Shown piece by piece: positions 46,646 to 54,785 of a stretch of DNA of 64,000 bases; the first letter of the stretch is position 1, and each line of letters starts with the position of its first letter. The position numbers and the translations under genes were made by a program. The stretch covers positions 186,001 to 250,000 of the forward strand of contig NZ_PXNQ02000005.1 in the NCBI RefSeq assembly GCF_003007735.2. Reading direction: 5' to 3'. The notes beneath the pieces are model-generated. The model was not told the origin of the DNA and made no database searches. It saw only the letters and a list, made by a program, of their open reading frames with translations. The stretch is from Paracoccus methylarcula. Lineage in GTDB: Bacteria > Pseudomonadota > Alphaproteobacteria > Rhodobacterales > Rhodobacteraceae.

Positions 46646-47941
46646 ATGAACGAACAACAGATGATCTCCGGCTTTTTCACCGAGGATCTTGCCACGGGCG
46701 ACCCGCAGATTTTCGAGGCGATCGAGAAAGAGCTGGGCCGCCAGCGCGACGAGATCGAGCTGATCGCGTCCGAGAATATCGTCAGCCGCGCGGTGATGCA
46801 GGCGCAAGGCACGGTGCTTACCAACAAATATGCCGAAGGCTATCCGGGCCGGCGCTATTATGGCGGCTGCCAATTCGTGGATATCGCCGAAAACCTCGCC
46901 ATCGACCGCGCAAAGCAATTGTTCGGCTGCGATTTCGCCAATGTTCAGCCGAATTCAGGTAGTCAGGCCAATCAGGGTGTCTTTCTGGCCCTGTGCAAAC
47001 CCGGTGACACGATCATGGGGATGAGCCTTGATGCGGGGGGGCACCTGACCCACGGAGCCGCTCCGAACCAGTCGGGGAAATGGTTCAACGCGGTGCAATA
47101 CGGCGTGCGCAAGCAGGACAACATGATCGATTACGATCAGGTCGAGGCGCTGGCGAAAGAGCATCAGCCAAAGCTGATCATCGCCGGGGGCAGCGCCATT
47201 CCGCGTCAGATCGATTTCGCCCGCATGCGGCAGATCGCCGATATGGTCGATGCCTATCTGCATGTGGACATGGCGCATTTTGCAGGTCTCGTGGCGGCGG
47301 GCGAACATCCCAGCCCCTTCCCGCATGCGCATGTCGCCACCACCACCACGCACAAGACCCTGCGTGGCCCGCGCGGCGGAATGATCCTGACGAATGACGA
47401 GAGCATCGCGAAAAAGGTGAACTCGGCGATTTTCCCCGGCCTGCAGGGCGGGCCGCTGATGCATGTGATCGCCGCCAAGGCGGTGGCATTCGGCGAAGCA
47501 CTGCAACCCGGCTTCAAGACCTATATCCGCCAGGTGGTTATCAATGCCCAGGCCCTGAGCGATCAGCTGATCAAGGGTGGGCTGGACACGGTGACGCATG
47601 GCACCGATACGCATGTGGTGCTTGTGGATCTGCGGCCCAAGGGCGTGACCGGCAAGGCGACCGAGGCGGCGTTGGGCCGCGCCCATATCACCTGCAACAA
47701 GAATGGCGTGCCCTTCGATCCGGAAAAGCCCACCGTAACCAGCGGCATCCGTCTTGGCAGCCCGGCAGGCACGACCCGGGGCTTCGGAGAGACCGAGTTC
47801 CGCCAGATCGCGGATTGGATCATCGAGGTGGTGGATGGCTTGGTAGCCAATGGCGAGGACGGCAATGGCGAGGTCGAGGCAGGGGTGAAGGCCAAGGTCG
47901 CCGCGCTTTGCGAACGCTTTCCCGTCTATCCGGGGCTCTGA
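46646..47941 (+). CDS. glyA: Serine hydroxymethyltransferase
   Basis: 431 residues: [39 protein letters not shown], the [17 protein letters not shown] segment, and PLP lysine in [17 protein letters not shown] near residue 233. It adds the methylene group of methylene-tetrahydrofolate to glycine, the entry of C1 carbon into the serine cycle. As last gene of the sgaA operon it is likely a dedicated methylotrophic copy. AGGAGG precedes the ATG; its end overlaps the convergent nitronate monooxygenase gene by 16 bases. Confidence 0.95.
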   Translation: MNEQQMISGFFTEDLATGDPQIFEAIEKELGRQRDEIELIASENIVSRAVMQAQGTVLTNKYAEGYPGRRYYGGCQFVDIAENLAIDRAKQLFGCDFANVQPNSGSQANQGVFLALCKPGDTIMGMSLDAGGHLTHGAAPNQSGKWFNAVQYGVRKQDNMIDYDQVEALAKEHQPKLIIAGGSAIPRQIDFARMRQIADMVDAYLHVDMAHFAGLVAAGEHPSPFPHAHVATTTTHKTLRGPRGGMILTNDESIAKKVNSAIFPGLQGGPLMHVIAAKAVAFGEALQPGFKTYIRQVVINAQALSDQLIKGGLDTVTHGTDTHVVLVDLRPKGVTGKATEAALGRAHITCNKNGVPFDPEKPTVTSGIRLGSPAGTTRGFGETEFRQIADWIIEVVDGLVANGEDGNGEVEAGVKAKVAALCERFPVYPGL

Positions 47942-48951
47942 TCTTCCCGCGTCAGGATGTGCCGCGCCGTCTCGGCCATCTCGCGAAGGCGCGATCCTGC
48001 GGGCGTGATCTCGTTGATCCCGCCCGCTCCCTCACCGGCAAAGAGAGCCATGGCTTCCAGGTCCCCGGTCGTTGTGCGCAACGGGGAATCGGTGCTGAAA
48101 CGCAACCGGGGCTGGTCTTCGTCCCATGCAATGGTTTCACGGGGCAGGGTGGCGGGGTCATGGCCGAAATAGCGACCCTCCAGCGCCTCGGTCACGCTGT
48201 TGCCGATCACCCGCACGGCGGCCCCCTTGGGCCAGTTCAGCACGAAGGCATCGGTCAGGACCGTGTCGGTGCCAGTCGCCGCCGTCACGTGGGTCTTGTG
48301 ATAATCATGGGCGAAGGATTCATCGGTGGCCAGAAAGGCAGTGCCGCATTGCACCCCGTCCAGCCCGGCACGAAGCGCGGCGGCAAGATCCCGGCCGGTG
48401 GATATGCCGCCCGCAATGGCAACGGGCAGCTTGCTGATGTCGCGGATGGATTGGGCCAGTTCCAATCCGGCAGTCCGGCCATGGACATGGCCTCCGGCTT
48501 CGACGCCCTGCGCGACCAGGACATCCACCCCGGCCTGCTCGGCCCTTGATGCGGCCTCCGTCGTGCCGACCTGGTGCAGCACCAGGCATCCGGCCCGTTT
48601 CACACGGGCGATGACATCGGGCATGACATCCCAGAAAAAGGAGAAGGCGCGGATCTCCAGATCGAGGCAGCACTTGATCTGGGCATCCAGCAAAGCCGGA
48701 TCGGTTGCGGCGGGGATCAGGTTGACCGCAAAGGGGCGGTCGGTGGCGGCACGCAGGGCGGTGACCTCTGAAGTGATCAGCGCCGGGTCTTCGCGGACCA
48801 TGCCGAGCGTTGCATAACCTCCGGCCCCGGCGACCGCGGCGGCCAGTTCCCATCGCGCAACCCCTCCCATCCCCGCCAGCAGGATCGGCACTTCGCAGCC
48901 GAGCAGATCGCAAAGCGGTGTATGCAGAGGATCGATCGTCATGTCATGCAC
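47926..48951 (-). CDS. Nitronate monooxygenase family protein
   Basis: 341 residues of the FMN-dependent nitronate monooxygenase (2-nitropropane dioxygenase) fold: [80 protein letters not shown]. These enzymes oxidise alkyl nitronates, but many members have other or unknown substrates. It is the last gene of the minus-strand APC-permease operon, nine bases after a small membrane protein gene. ATG codons at 48951 and 48942 are both possible. Confidence 0.85.
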   Translation of the reverse strand: MHDMTIDPLHTPLCDLLGCEVPILLAGMGGVARWELAAAVAGAGGYATLGMVREDPALITSEVTALRAATDRPFAVNLIPAATDPALLDAQIKCCLDLEIRAFSFFWDVMPDVIARVKRAGCLVLHQVGTTEAASRAEQAGVDVLVAQGVEAGGHVHGRTAGLELAQSIRDISKLPVAIAGGISTGRDLAAALRAGLDGVQCGTAFLATDESFAHDYHKTHVTAATGTDTVLTDAFVLNWPKGAAVRVIGNSVTEALEGRYFGHDPATLPRETIAWDEDQPRLRFSTDSPLRTTTGDLEAMALFAGEGAGGINEITPAGSRLREMAETARHILTREDQSPG

Positions 48952-48960
48952 TCCCGTGGC

Positions 48961-49242
48961 CTAGCCGTTCCTGTACCGCCAGACCGCATGGCGGATGCGG
49001 GCATGGCGGTAGGCGTCGAATATCGCCATTGCATAGACAAAGACGCCCCCGGCGAATTTTCCCAGAAGCGAGACATCCGGCGCGGCGGTCTTGAGCGTAT
49101 AGCCTCCGAGCAGGAACATGAAGAACAGGAACAGCAATCCGCGAAAGGGCTGCCGGTTCAGGACCTGTCCGGTTCCAGGCAGGATGATGGCCGAGGCAAG
49201 GACGAGATAGGGGTTCGGGGGGTGATCGGAAAGGCGTTTCAT
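48961..49242 (-). CDS. Small membrane protein of the APC-permease operon (93 aa)
   Basis: About 93 residues with two or three hydrophobic stretches (NPYLVLASAIILPGTGQVLN, GLLFLFFMFLLGGYTL, FAGGVFVYAMAIFDAYRHA). I chose the ATG at 49242 because it overlaps the upstream stop as ATGA; a longer frame to 49545 lies inside the other gene. The LPGTGQVLN... start and size resemble small TM2-like or DUF-type membrane proteins, but I do not recognise a family with confidence. Confidence 0.65.
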   Translation of the reverse strand: MKRLSDHPPNPYLVLASAIILPGTGQVLNRQPFRGLLFLFFMFLLGGYTLKTAAPDVSLLGKFAGGVFVYAMAIFDAYRHARIRHAVWRYRNG

Positions 49243-49934
49243 GCGGCTTCTCTCGTGGCATGGCGGCTGTGGCGCTCGATATCGGCCTTGATCGCCAACA
49301 GCCGGTCCAGCACCGGCAGGATCCGGTCCGGTGAAATCGCTGTCCGGCCCATTTCGGCGTCGCGGAACAGCAGATAGCGCGAGCGGTTCGCCTCTTCGGC
49401 CAGGAACACGATCCGCAGGCCCTTGGGCGAGATCACCAGTTCCTTGATCCGGGGATCGTCGAATAGCGACAGATGCGGGCGCAGGACATGTTCCGGCAGC
49501 AGATGCCGGGGCTGATCCGTCCGGATGGCGCAATCCTCGGGACAACCGCCGGGAAGGGCGATCTGTTCGGGCAGGCGGTGGAACCCCGAGAGGGACTCGA
49601 CACCCGTCGGCCGGATCATCAGGTCAAGCGTCGCCCGGACCGGCAGCGGGCAGGGCAGGGAGATCAGCACCCACAGGGCGGGCAGCTTGCGGAAGGTCAG
49701 CGTGTCGGGAACGACCTGCAGATCGCATTCGCTTCCCTTGCAGAGCCCCGACAGGCGCGGAAAGCCGGTCGCGCCCTTGCCGAAACGGGTCGCCGTCAGC
49801 AATGGTTTGCATCGGTCGAAATAGGCGAGCCGCGACAGGCGTCGCGCATGTGCCGCGCGGATGGTCCGGTATAAGAGCAGGGCGAGGCCCGTGCCCGCCA
49901 GAACCAGCAGCGGAGTCAATGCGGTTTCCGACAT
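49239..49934 (-). CDS. Hypothetical protein with N-terminal membrane anchor (231 aa)
   Basis: 231 residues. One N-terminal hydrophobic helix (ALTPLLVLAGTGLALLLYRTI) is followed by a soluble part with several cysteines (DRCKPLL, GLCKGSECDLQVV, LPCPLP, GGCPEDCAI). It looks like a single-pass membrane protein with a cytoplasmic or periplasmic domain. No family was recognised. It lies between the APC permease gene and the 93-residue membrane protein gene, overlapping the latter by four bases. Confidence 0.6.
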   Translation of the reverse strand: MSETALTPLLVLAGTGLALLLYRTIRAAHARRLSRLAYFDRCKPLLTATRFGKGATGFPRLSGLCKGSECDLQVVPDTLTFRKLPALWVLISLPCPLPVRATLDLMIRPTGVESLSGFHRLPEQIALPGGCPEDCAIRTDQPRHLLPEHVLRPHLSLFDDPRIKELVISPKGLRIVFLAEEANRSRYLLFRDAEMGRTAISPDRILPVLDRLLAIKADIERHSRHATREAA

Positions 49935-49992
49935 GGATGAGACCTCTGGAAGGGGCTGGCCGCCTGCCTCGCGGCAAGCGGCCGGCGGGGTT

Positions 49993-51414
49993 TCAATAGC
50001 CCTTGGGCTTCGGCCAGGGCATGGTAAACTGGGCTGCCCGGTATACGAAGCGGTAGCGCCAGAAATGGAACCACAGCGACACGACGATATAGAAGGCGAT
50101 CATCGCCACCAGTTGCGTCCCGTATCCGAGGAAGACCGCGAAATAGGTGATCCCGCACAGGCACAGAAGCGTGATCGCCGGGATCGGGTGGAACGGATGC
50201 TCGTAGCCGCGCTTGATCGAATCCAGCGGCCATTTGCGGCGGAACAACATCATGTTCAACGGCATGAAGGTATATCCCAGCAGCCCCGACAGGATCGAGA
50301 AGGTGATCACCTGGTCCAGCGGCGCGCCAAGCGCGAAGATCAGCGCGATGGGCACGAGGAAGATGATCGAGCGATAGGGTGTCCGGTAAGCCGGATGCAC
50401 CGCGCCGAACCACGAGGGCAGGTAGTGGTCGCGGCCCATCGCGAACCATGCCCGCGAGGCGTCATTGATGCAGCCATTGGCCGAGGCCAGCGTGGCGAAC
50501 AGCGTCCCGATGCCCAGCAGCACCGCCAATGAGGTCGAGCCCGACAGCCTGGCGGCATCGAACAGCGGCACACCCGATTGCCCGAGATATTCCCACGGCA
50601 TCAGCCCGACGCAGACATACCATGTCAGGGTCGCCGCGATGGCCAGCGTCATGACGCCCGCAAGCGTCCCGAAGGGCAGCGACCGGGCGGGCGAGCGGAC
50701 CTCTTCGGCGGCCTGGCAGGTGCCCTCGATACCCAGGTAATACCATAGCCCGAAATGCATCGCCGCTAGGACGCCCAGCCAGCCATAGGGAAGGTCGGTC
50801 ATCAACTCGACATGTCTCAGCGGGCTCTCGCCGAAGACGGGCGATGTGGCCAGGAACAGGATCAGGATCGCCGAGAAGGCAATGGCGGTGATCACCAGGC
50901 TGAATGTCAGCGTCGCCAACACGCCGCGATAATTGAGCCATGCCAGGAACATGATCGAGAGGACGATGAAAGGCCGCGGATCGAGCCCCTCGTGACCGCT
51001 CATTCCCGCCACGGTTTCGACAAGAAAGCCGACGGTGATCGCGTTGGCGGCCTCCAGCATCGTATAGGCGAAAACGAGGTAAAGTCCGACATTGAAGGCC
51101 ATCAGCGGCCCGATGATATGCTTGGCCTGCGTATATTGCCCGCCCGCGGCGGCGACGGTCGATGTGACCTCGCTGTCGAGCATGGCGACACAACTGTAAA
51201 GGATGCCTGCGAACCAGCAGGCGATCAGGGCCGCATAGGCGCCGCCTTTGCCGACCGCGAAGTTCCATCCCATATATTCGCCGACAAGCACGATCCCGAC
51301 GCCGAGCGCCCAGATATGCGCCGGCCCCAGGACCCTGAGAAGCCCCCCATTTTGCACGGCCGTGCTTTCGGCCTCGCCGGCGATGCCGGGAGTATTGCTG
51401 ACTGTATCCGACAT
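49993..51414 (-). CDS. APC-family amino acid/amine permease
   Basis: About 473 residues with 12 predicted membrane helices. It opens with LGPAHIWALGVGIVLVGEYMGWNFAVGKGG, close to the start of ethanolamine-permease-type APC carriers, and has YYLGIEGTCQAAEEVRSPARSLPFG, the usual APC loop. The substrate is probably a small amine or amino acid. The ATG at 51414 has GAGGAA before it. It follows a 55-residue membrane protein gene by 11 bases in an operon of mostly small membrane proteins; whether these serve the permease is unknown. Confidence 0.88.
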   Translation of the reverse strand: MSDTVSNTPGIAGEAESTAVQNGGLLRVLGPAHIWALGVGIVLVGEYMGWNFAVGKGGAYAALIACWFAGILYSCVAMLDSEVTSTVAAAGGQYTQAKHIIGPLMAFNVGLYLVFAYTMLEAANAITVGFLVETVAGMSGHEGLDPRPFIVLSIMFLAWLNYRGVLATLTFSLVITAIAFSAILILFLATSPVFGESPLRHVELMTDLPYGWLGVLAAMHFGLWYYLGIEGTCQAAEEVRSPARSLPFGTLAGVMTLAIAATLTWYVCVGLMPWEYLGQSGVPLFDAARLSGSTSLAVLLGIGTLFATLASANGCINDASRAWFAMGRDHYLPSWFGAVHPAYRTPYRSIIFLVPIALIFALGAPLDQVITFSILSGLLGYTFMPLNMMLFRRKWPLDSIKRGYEHPFHPIPAITLLCLCGITYFAVFLGYGTQLVAMIAFYIVVSLWFHFWRYRFVYRAAQFTMPWPKPKGY

Positions 51415-51425
51415 ATGATTGTTCC

Positions 51426-51593
51426 TCAAAGCTCGTGCTGTTCGGTCATCGCTTCGATCTGCCCCTCATGCGAGGAGGTGAGCTGTTCCTCGCTGTAGCG
51501 GCTGTCGGTTCGAAGCCAGTCGATAACGATATGGATGCCAAGCACGGCAGAGAGTGCCCAGGCGACATATTCCGCGAGATTCCAGATAAGCAT
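51426..51593 (-). CDS. Small single-pass membrane protein (55 aa)
   Basis: A 55-codon gene missed by length cut-offs. It starts at ATG 51593 behind a strong GGGAGAAGG, has one membrane helix (YVAWALSAVLGIHIVIDWL) and an acidic, polar tail ending before TGA 51426-51428. The gap to the permease gene is 11 bases and to the upstream gene ten. Size, position and a good ribosome binding site support it as real; no family is recognised. Confidence 0.7.
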   Translation of the reverse strand: MLIWNLAEYVAWALSAVLGIHIVIDWLRTDSRYSEEQLTSSHEGQIEAMTEQHEL

Positions 51594-51603
51594 TGCCTTC
51601 TCC

Positions 51604-51984
51604 CTATTCCTTGCCGAACTTTTCCGCGATGACCTCGCGATATTCCTTTTCCGACAGTTTCAGCATCATGATGTAATAGCCGACCACCGTGACGATCACG
51701 GCGATCAGGGCCGGGATGCTGAAGGAATAGTCGAACCTGGCAGTGATCAGCGGCGCGGCCGCTTCGGCATCGGCGAAGCCCAGCTTGCCCCATTGCTCGA
51801 TCATCGCGGCGTTTTGCTGCAGGCTTTCCCAACTGGGGGCATCGACCGCCTCATGGATCTGGTCGCTGCCCGCCAATCCCAACCATAGCGGGATGTAAAG
51901 CGCGCCCACGGTCAGGATCAGAAGCACCAGAACATCGAAGATCTGTCCAAGCTTGCCTTGCGGCGGAGGTGTGTATCGTGACAT
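51604..51984 (-). CDS. Membrane protein of the APC-permease operon (126 aa)
   Basis: 126 residues with two clear membrane helices (IFDVLVLLILTVGALYIPLWLGLAG near the start and IPALIAVIVTVVGYYIMML near the end) joined by a polar, acidic loop, and a charged C-terminus (SEKEYREVIAEKFGKE). The ATG at 51984 is one base after the preceding gene's stop. The family is not recognised. With its neighbours it gives three small two- or one-helix proteins ahead of the permease. Confidence 0.65.
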   Translation of the reverse strand: MSRYTPPPQGKLGQIFDVLVLLILTVGALYIPLWLGLAGSDQIHEAVDAPSWESLQQNAAMIEQWGKLGFADAEAAAPLITARFDYSFSIPALIAVIVTVVGYYIMMLKLSEKEYREVIAEKFGKE

Positions 51985-51985
51985 C

Positions 51986-52279
51986 TCACGCTCCCTTCCG
52001 CTTGGCGCGGGCGGCATCCAGGAACTTGATGTCCAGCCCATACATGAAATCGCGATCCTCGCGGTAATGGCGCAGCATTGCCAGGATCGCGGCGGTGTTG
52101 AACAGCAGCACGACGGCTCCTCCGATCAGCAGGACGATGCGTGCGATGCCGCTGGGCGCGAGTGACCAGGTTGCGATGGCGACGAAGATGATCGAGAACC
52201 ATAATCCGACAACGAAAGCCCATGCCACGATGATATCACGGCGATGCATGGCCATGATCCGTCGGTTGAGATCAGACAT
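51986..52279 (-). CDS. Small membrane protein, first gene of the APC-permease operon (97 aa)
   Basis: 97 residues with two membrane helices (IIVAWAFVVGLWFSIIFVAIATWSL and IVLLIGGAVVLLFNTAAILAML) and a basic cytoplasmic-looking tail (DIKFLDAARAKRKGA). AGGGAGGAG precedes the ATG at 52279. It leads a seven-gene minus-strand operon down to the nitronate monooxygenase. No known family was recognised. Confidence 0.65.
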   Translation of the reverse strand: MSDLNRRIMAMHRRDIIVAWAFVVGLWFSIIFVAIATWSLAPSGIARIVLLIGGAVVLLFNTAAILAMLRHYREDRDFMYGLDIKFLDAARAKRKGA

Positions 52280-52686
52280 AGCGCTCCTCCCTATGTTGAT
52301 GCTCCACGGAAGACCGCCGGAAAGGCGACCCCTGTCATTCCGCGGAATTTATGTCCCGGCGCAGGGAATCTGTGCTGGCCATGAAACACCATCGAGGCAC
52401 CCGGGAGCAAGAAAAAATTTACAAGGGAGAAAAATTACTTCCTGTGCATCAATTTACTGGAAGGGGAGCGATCGCAACGGATCGGGCGGAATCGCATCTC
52501 TCGCTTGCTGGTCGATTTGAAGTCTTGTTAATTTAAATAATTGAATAATAAAAATATTATTTCATGTAGGCGGTGCCGGAGAGGTGAGCGCAACGCAAAT
52601 GTAGTTTCTTTACAGGAATAATTATTCTCTTTAAGGAAACAATGTCGTCGTGATGGACCCGAGGTGAAATTTCCAGGGAGGGGGAC
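52280..52686. promoter_or_regulatory. AT-rich divergent region between the permease operon and the globin gene
   Basis: 407 bases without a credible ORF, notably richer in A and T than the rest. It contains AATAATA-AAAA-TATTATT (52544-52561), the perfect 12-base palindrome GAATAATTATTC (52616-52627), and at 52551-52563 a stretch matching 12 of 13 positions of the malyl-CoA lyase operator read on its other strand. Promoters for both divergent genes must lie here. A GGGAGG precedes the globin ATG. Confidence 0.45.
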
Positions 52687-53091
52687 ATGTATCTTGCCGC
52701 ACAGAGCAGGCAATCGCTTTATCAGCAGCTGGGAGGAGATGACGGGATTCGCGCCCTGGTCAAGGAATTCTACGATATCGCCGAACAGGATCCAGAGGCC
52801 AGAGAGCTACATCTTCTCCATCTTCGGGGGGCCGGGATAGCCCAGTCCAGGGAGGAGCAGTTCAATTATCTTTGCGGCTTCTTTGGAGGACCTCAATACT
52901 ACGTCATGAAGCATGGACATTCGCGGCTTGCACAGATCCACGAGCATGTGCCTATTGGCCCGGAGATGCGCGATCTCTGGCTGCGGTGCATGGCAAGGGC
53001 CATCGGGAAGCTGGGTATCGGGGACGATCTTGCCTGCATGATGATGCGGAATTTCACCACGGCTGCCGAAGCTGCCAGAAACATGGACTGA
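52687..53091 (+). CDS. Truncated haemoglobin, group II
   Basis: 134 residues, the normal size for a 2-on-2 globin. It starts YQQLGGDDGIRALVKEFYDIAEQDPEARELHLLHL, has the CD region NYLCGFFGGPQYYVMKHGHSRLAQIHEHVPIG with the proximal His, and a later MRDLWLRCMARAIG with the group-II Trp. Group-II globins bind oxygen and nitric oxide, and often protect against NO or peroxide. It stands upstream of tupB by 95 bases; a functional link is not evident. Confidence 0.85.
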   Translation: MYLAAQSRQSLYQQLGGDDGIRALVKEFYDIAEQDPEARELHLLHLRGAGIAQSREEQFNYLCGFFGGPQYYVMKHGHSRLAQIHEHVPIGPEMRDLWLRCMARAIGKLGIGDDLACMMMRNFTTAAEAARNMD

Positions 53092-53186
53092 TCAACGACA
53101 AGCAAGGCGATATCTGTCGCAACGGGGGTTGGAAATCCCGCCGCGATCCTGCAGCTTGAGCGCAAATTCGGGAGGGCGATCGGCGC

Positions 53187-53891
53187 ATGGTCGATCTTTG
53201 GGACGGTCTCGCGCAGGCTTTCTGGCTGGTTGTCACGCTGGATGCCGAGCTGATCGAGATATCGTTGCGATCTTTGCAGGTGACTGTCAGCGCGGTGCTT
53301 GTCGCCGCGCTCGTGGCCATGCCCCTGGCCGCCTACCTTGCCGTCTATCGTTTTCGCTGGCGCCGCAATGTCGTGGCACTTCTGAACGCGATGATGGGCC
53401 TGCCCCCGGTCGTGGTAGGGCTGATCGTCTATGTGTTCCTGTCGCGCTCGGGGCCTCTTGGGGTGTTTGGCCTGCTGTTCACGCCGACGGCTATGATCAT
53501 CGCGCAGGTCATCATCGTCGTGCCCCTGATCGCCAGCATAGCGCATCAGTCGATCCGGGAATTGTGGCAGGATTATCATGACCTGCTGATCTCGATGAAT
53601 GTCACGCAGGCGCAGAAAATCCGGACCCTGCTATGGGACTCACGCCGAGGTCTGCTAACCGCCGCTCTTGCCGGTTTCGGACGGGCAATCGGCGAAGTCG
53701 GCGCCATCATGATCGTGGGCGGCAATATCGACAATGTCACCCGCGTCCTGACCACCGCCATCGCGCTTGAAACCGGCAAGGGGGAATTCGCCCTGGCATT
53801 GGCGCTTGGCTTCGTGCTGATCGCGCTGGCCATCTCGGTCAATATCGCGATCCATTGGCTGAGCGGGACCGAGCGGGAGGCGGGATGGTGA
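53187..53891 (+). CDS. tupB: Tungstate-type ABC transporter permease
   Basis: 234 residues with five or so membrane helices and the permease signature GFGRAIGEVGAIMIVGGNIDNVTRVLTTAIALETGKGEF, characteristic of TupB-like anion importers for tungstate (or molybdate). It precedes its ATPase gene with overlapping stop/start. The binding protein TupA, which fixes specificity, is missing from the window, so tungstate is a family-based assignment. Confidence 0.85.
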   Translation: MVDLWDGLAQAFWLVVTLDAELIEISLRSLQVTVSAVLVAALVAMPLAAYLAVYRFRWRRNVVALLNAMMGLPPVVVGLIVYVFLSRSGPLGVFGLLFTPTAMIIAQVIIVVPLIASIAHQSIRELWQDYHDLLISMNVTQAQKIRTLLWDSRRGLLTAALAGFGRAIGEVGAIMIVGGNIDNVTRVLTTAIALETGKGEFALALALGFVLIALAISVNIAIHWLSGTEREAGW

Positions 53892-54600
53892 ACGATCTCT
53901 TTCCGGTGACGATGACCGGCGCCCGGACGTCGCGCCGCGGAATCGTGCTCGTCGCCCGATCGACCTGACGCTGGCGGGGCGGGGAACCTGTGTCGTCATC
54001 GGGCCCAACGGCTCGGGGAAGACCTCGTTTCTGCGCATGTTGCACGGCGCGGCGCGGCTGACCGGAGGGGCGATCACATGGGCCTGTCCGATCCAGGAGG
54101 CGCGGCGGCAGCAGGCTTTCGTCTTCCAGCGCCCGATCATGCTGCGGCGCACGGTCGAGCATAACCTGATCTATCCGCTGGTGATCCGTGGCACATCCCG
54201 CCGCGATGCCAGGGCACGGGCAGGGCAGTGGGCAGAAAAGGTCGGCCTGGACGGGATGCTCGACCGGCAGGCCTCGATCCTTTCGGGGGGCGAGCAGCAG
54301 AAACTGGCCCTGGCCCGGGCACTGATCACCGATCCGAGGCTCGTATTCCTCGATGAACCCTGTTCGTCGCTTGATGGGCGGGCGACTAGGGAGATCGAGG
54401 AAATCCTGCGCGCGGCCAAGGCACAGGGAACCCGGTTGATTATGTCAACCCATGACATGGGGCAGGCACGGCGCCTGGCCGATCAGGTCCTGTTCCTGCT
54501 GCGGGGCAAGGTTCATGAAAAGGGCGAGGCCCCGGAATTCTTCGAAGGGCCCGCCACCTCACAGGCGCGGGCGTTCCTGAAGGGAGACATTGTCGAATGA
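53885..54600 (+). pseudogene. tupC: Tungstate-type ABC ATPase, broken by a 1-base deletion
   Basis: Rejoined, it is about 238 residues with Walker A IGPNGSGKTSFLRML, FVFQRPIMLRRTVEHNL, signature LSGGEQQKLALARALI, Walker B LVFLDEPCSSLD and STHDMGQARRLADQ. The start (ATG 53885 or GTG 53888) overlaps the tupB stop. After about 24 codons the frame ends at a TGA; adding one C in the C run at 53955-53957 restores APIDLTLAGRGTCVVIGPNG. The downstream ORF start at 54037 would lack Walker A, so it is not the real start. A consensus error is likely. Confidence 0.82.
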
Positions 54601-54785
54601 CACGCTTGCGGATGGCCGAGACCGGAGGCTGGCGCACAGGTCGAGGAGCTGCGGGCAGGATCATGCCGCCATGCCGCGCCGGACGGAAAAGCAACAAATA
54701 ATCTTGGGCATTCCGGCTTTATCTCGTGACGAGAATGGGAGATACAGAGCCGCAAATCGGACGGCTAATGTGGGAAGTCCAGGAC
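54597..54785 (+). other. Gap after tupC with a 34-codon ORF overlapping its stop
   Basis: An ATG at 54597 overlaps the tupC TGA (ATGA), as a coupled next gene would, but the frame closes after 34 codons and shows no signal peptide or domain. It could be the remnant of a lost tupA or chance. The rest of the gap holds GGGAAG (54771-54776), the ribosome binding site for sqdB. Confidence 0.3.

Noticed and set aside
54037..54060. ATG at 54037 as start of the tupC ATPase
   Set aside because: It would drop Walker A, which is encoded just upstream in the same frame.
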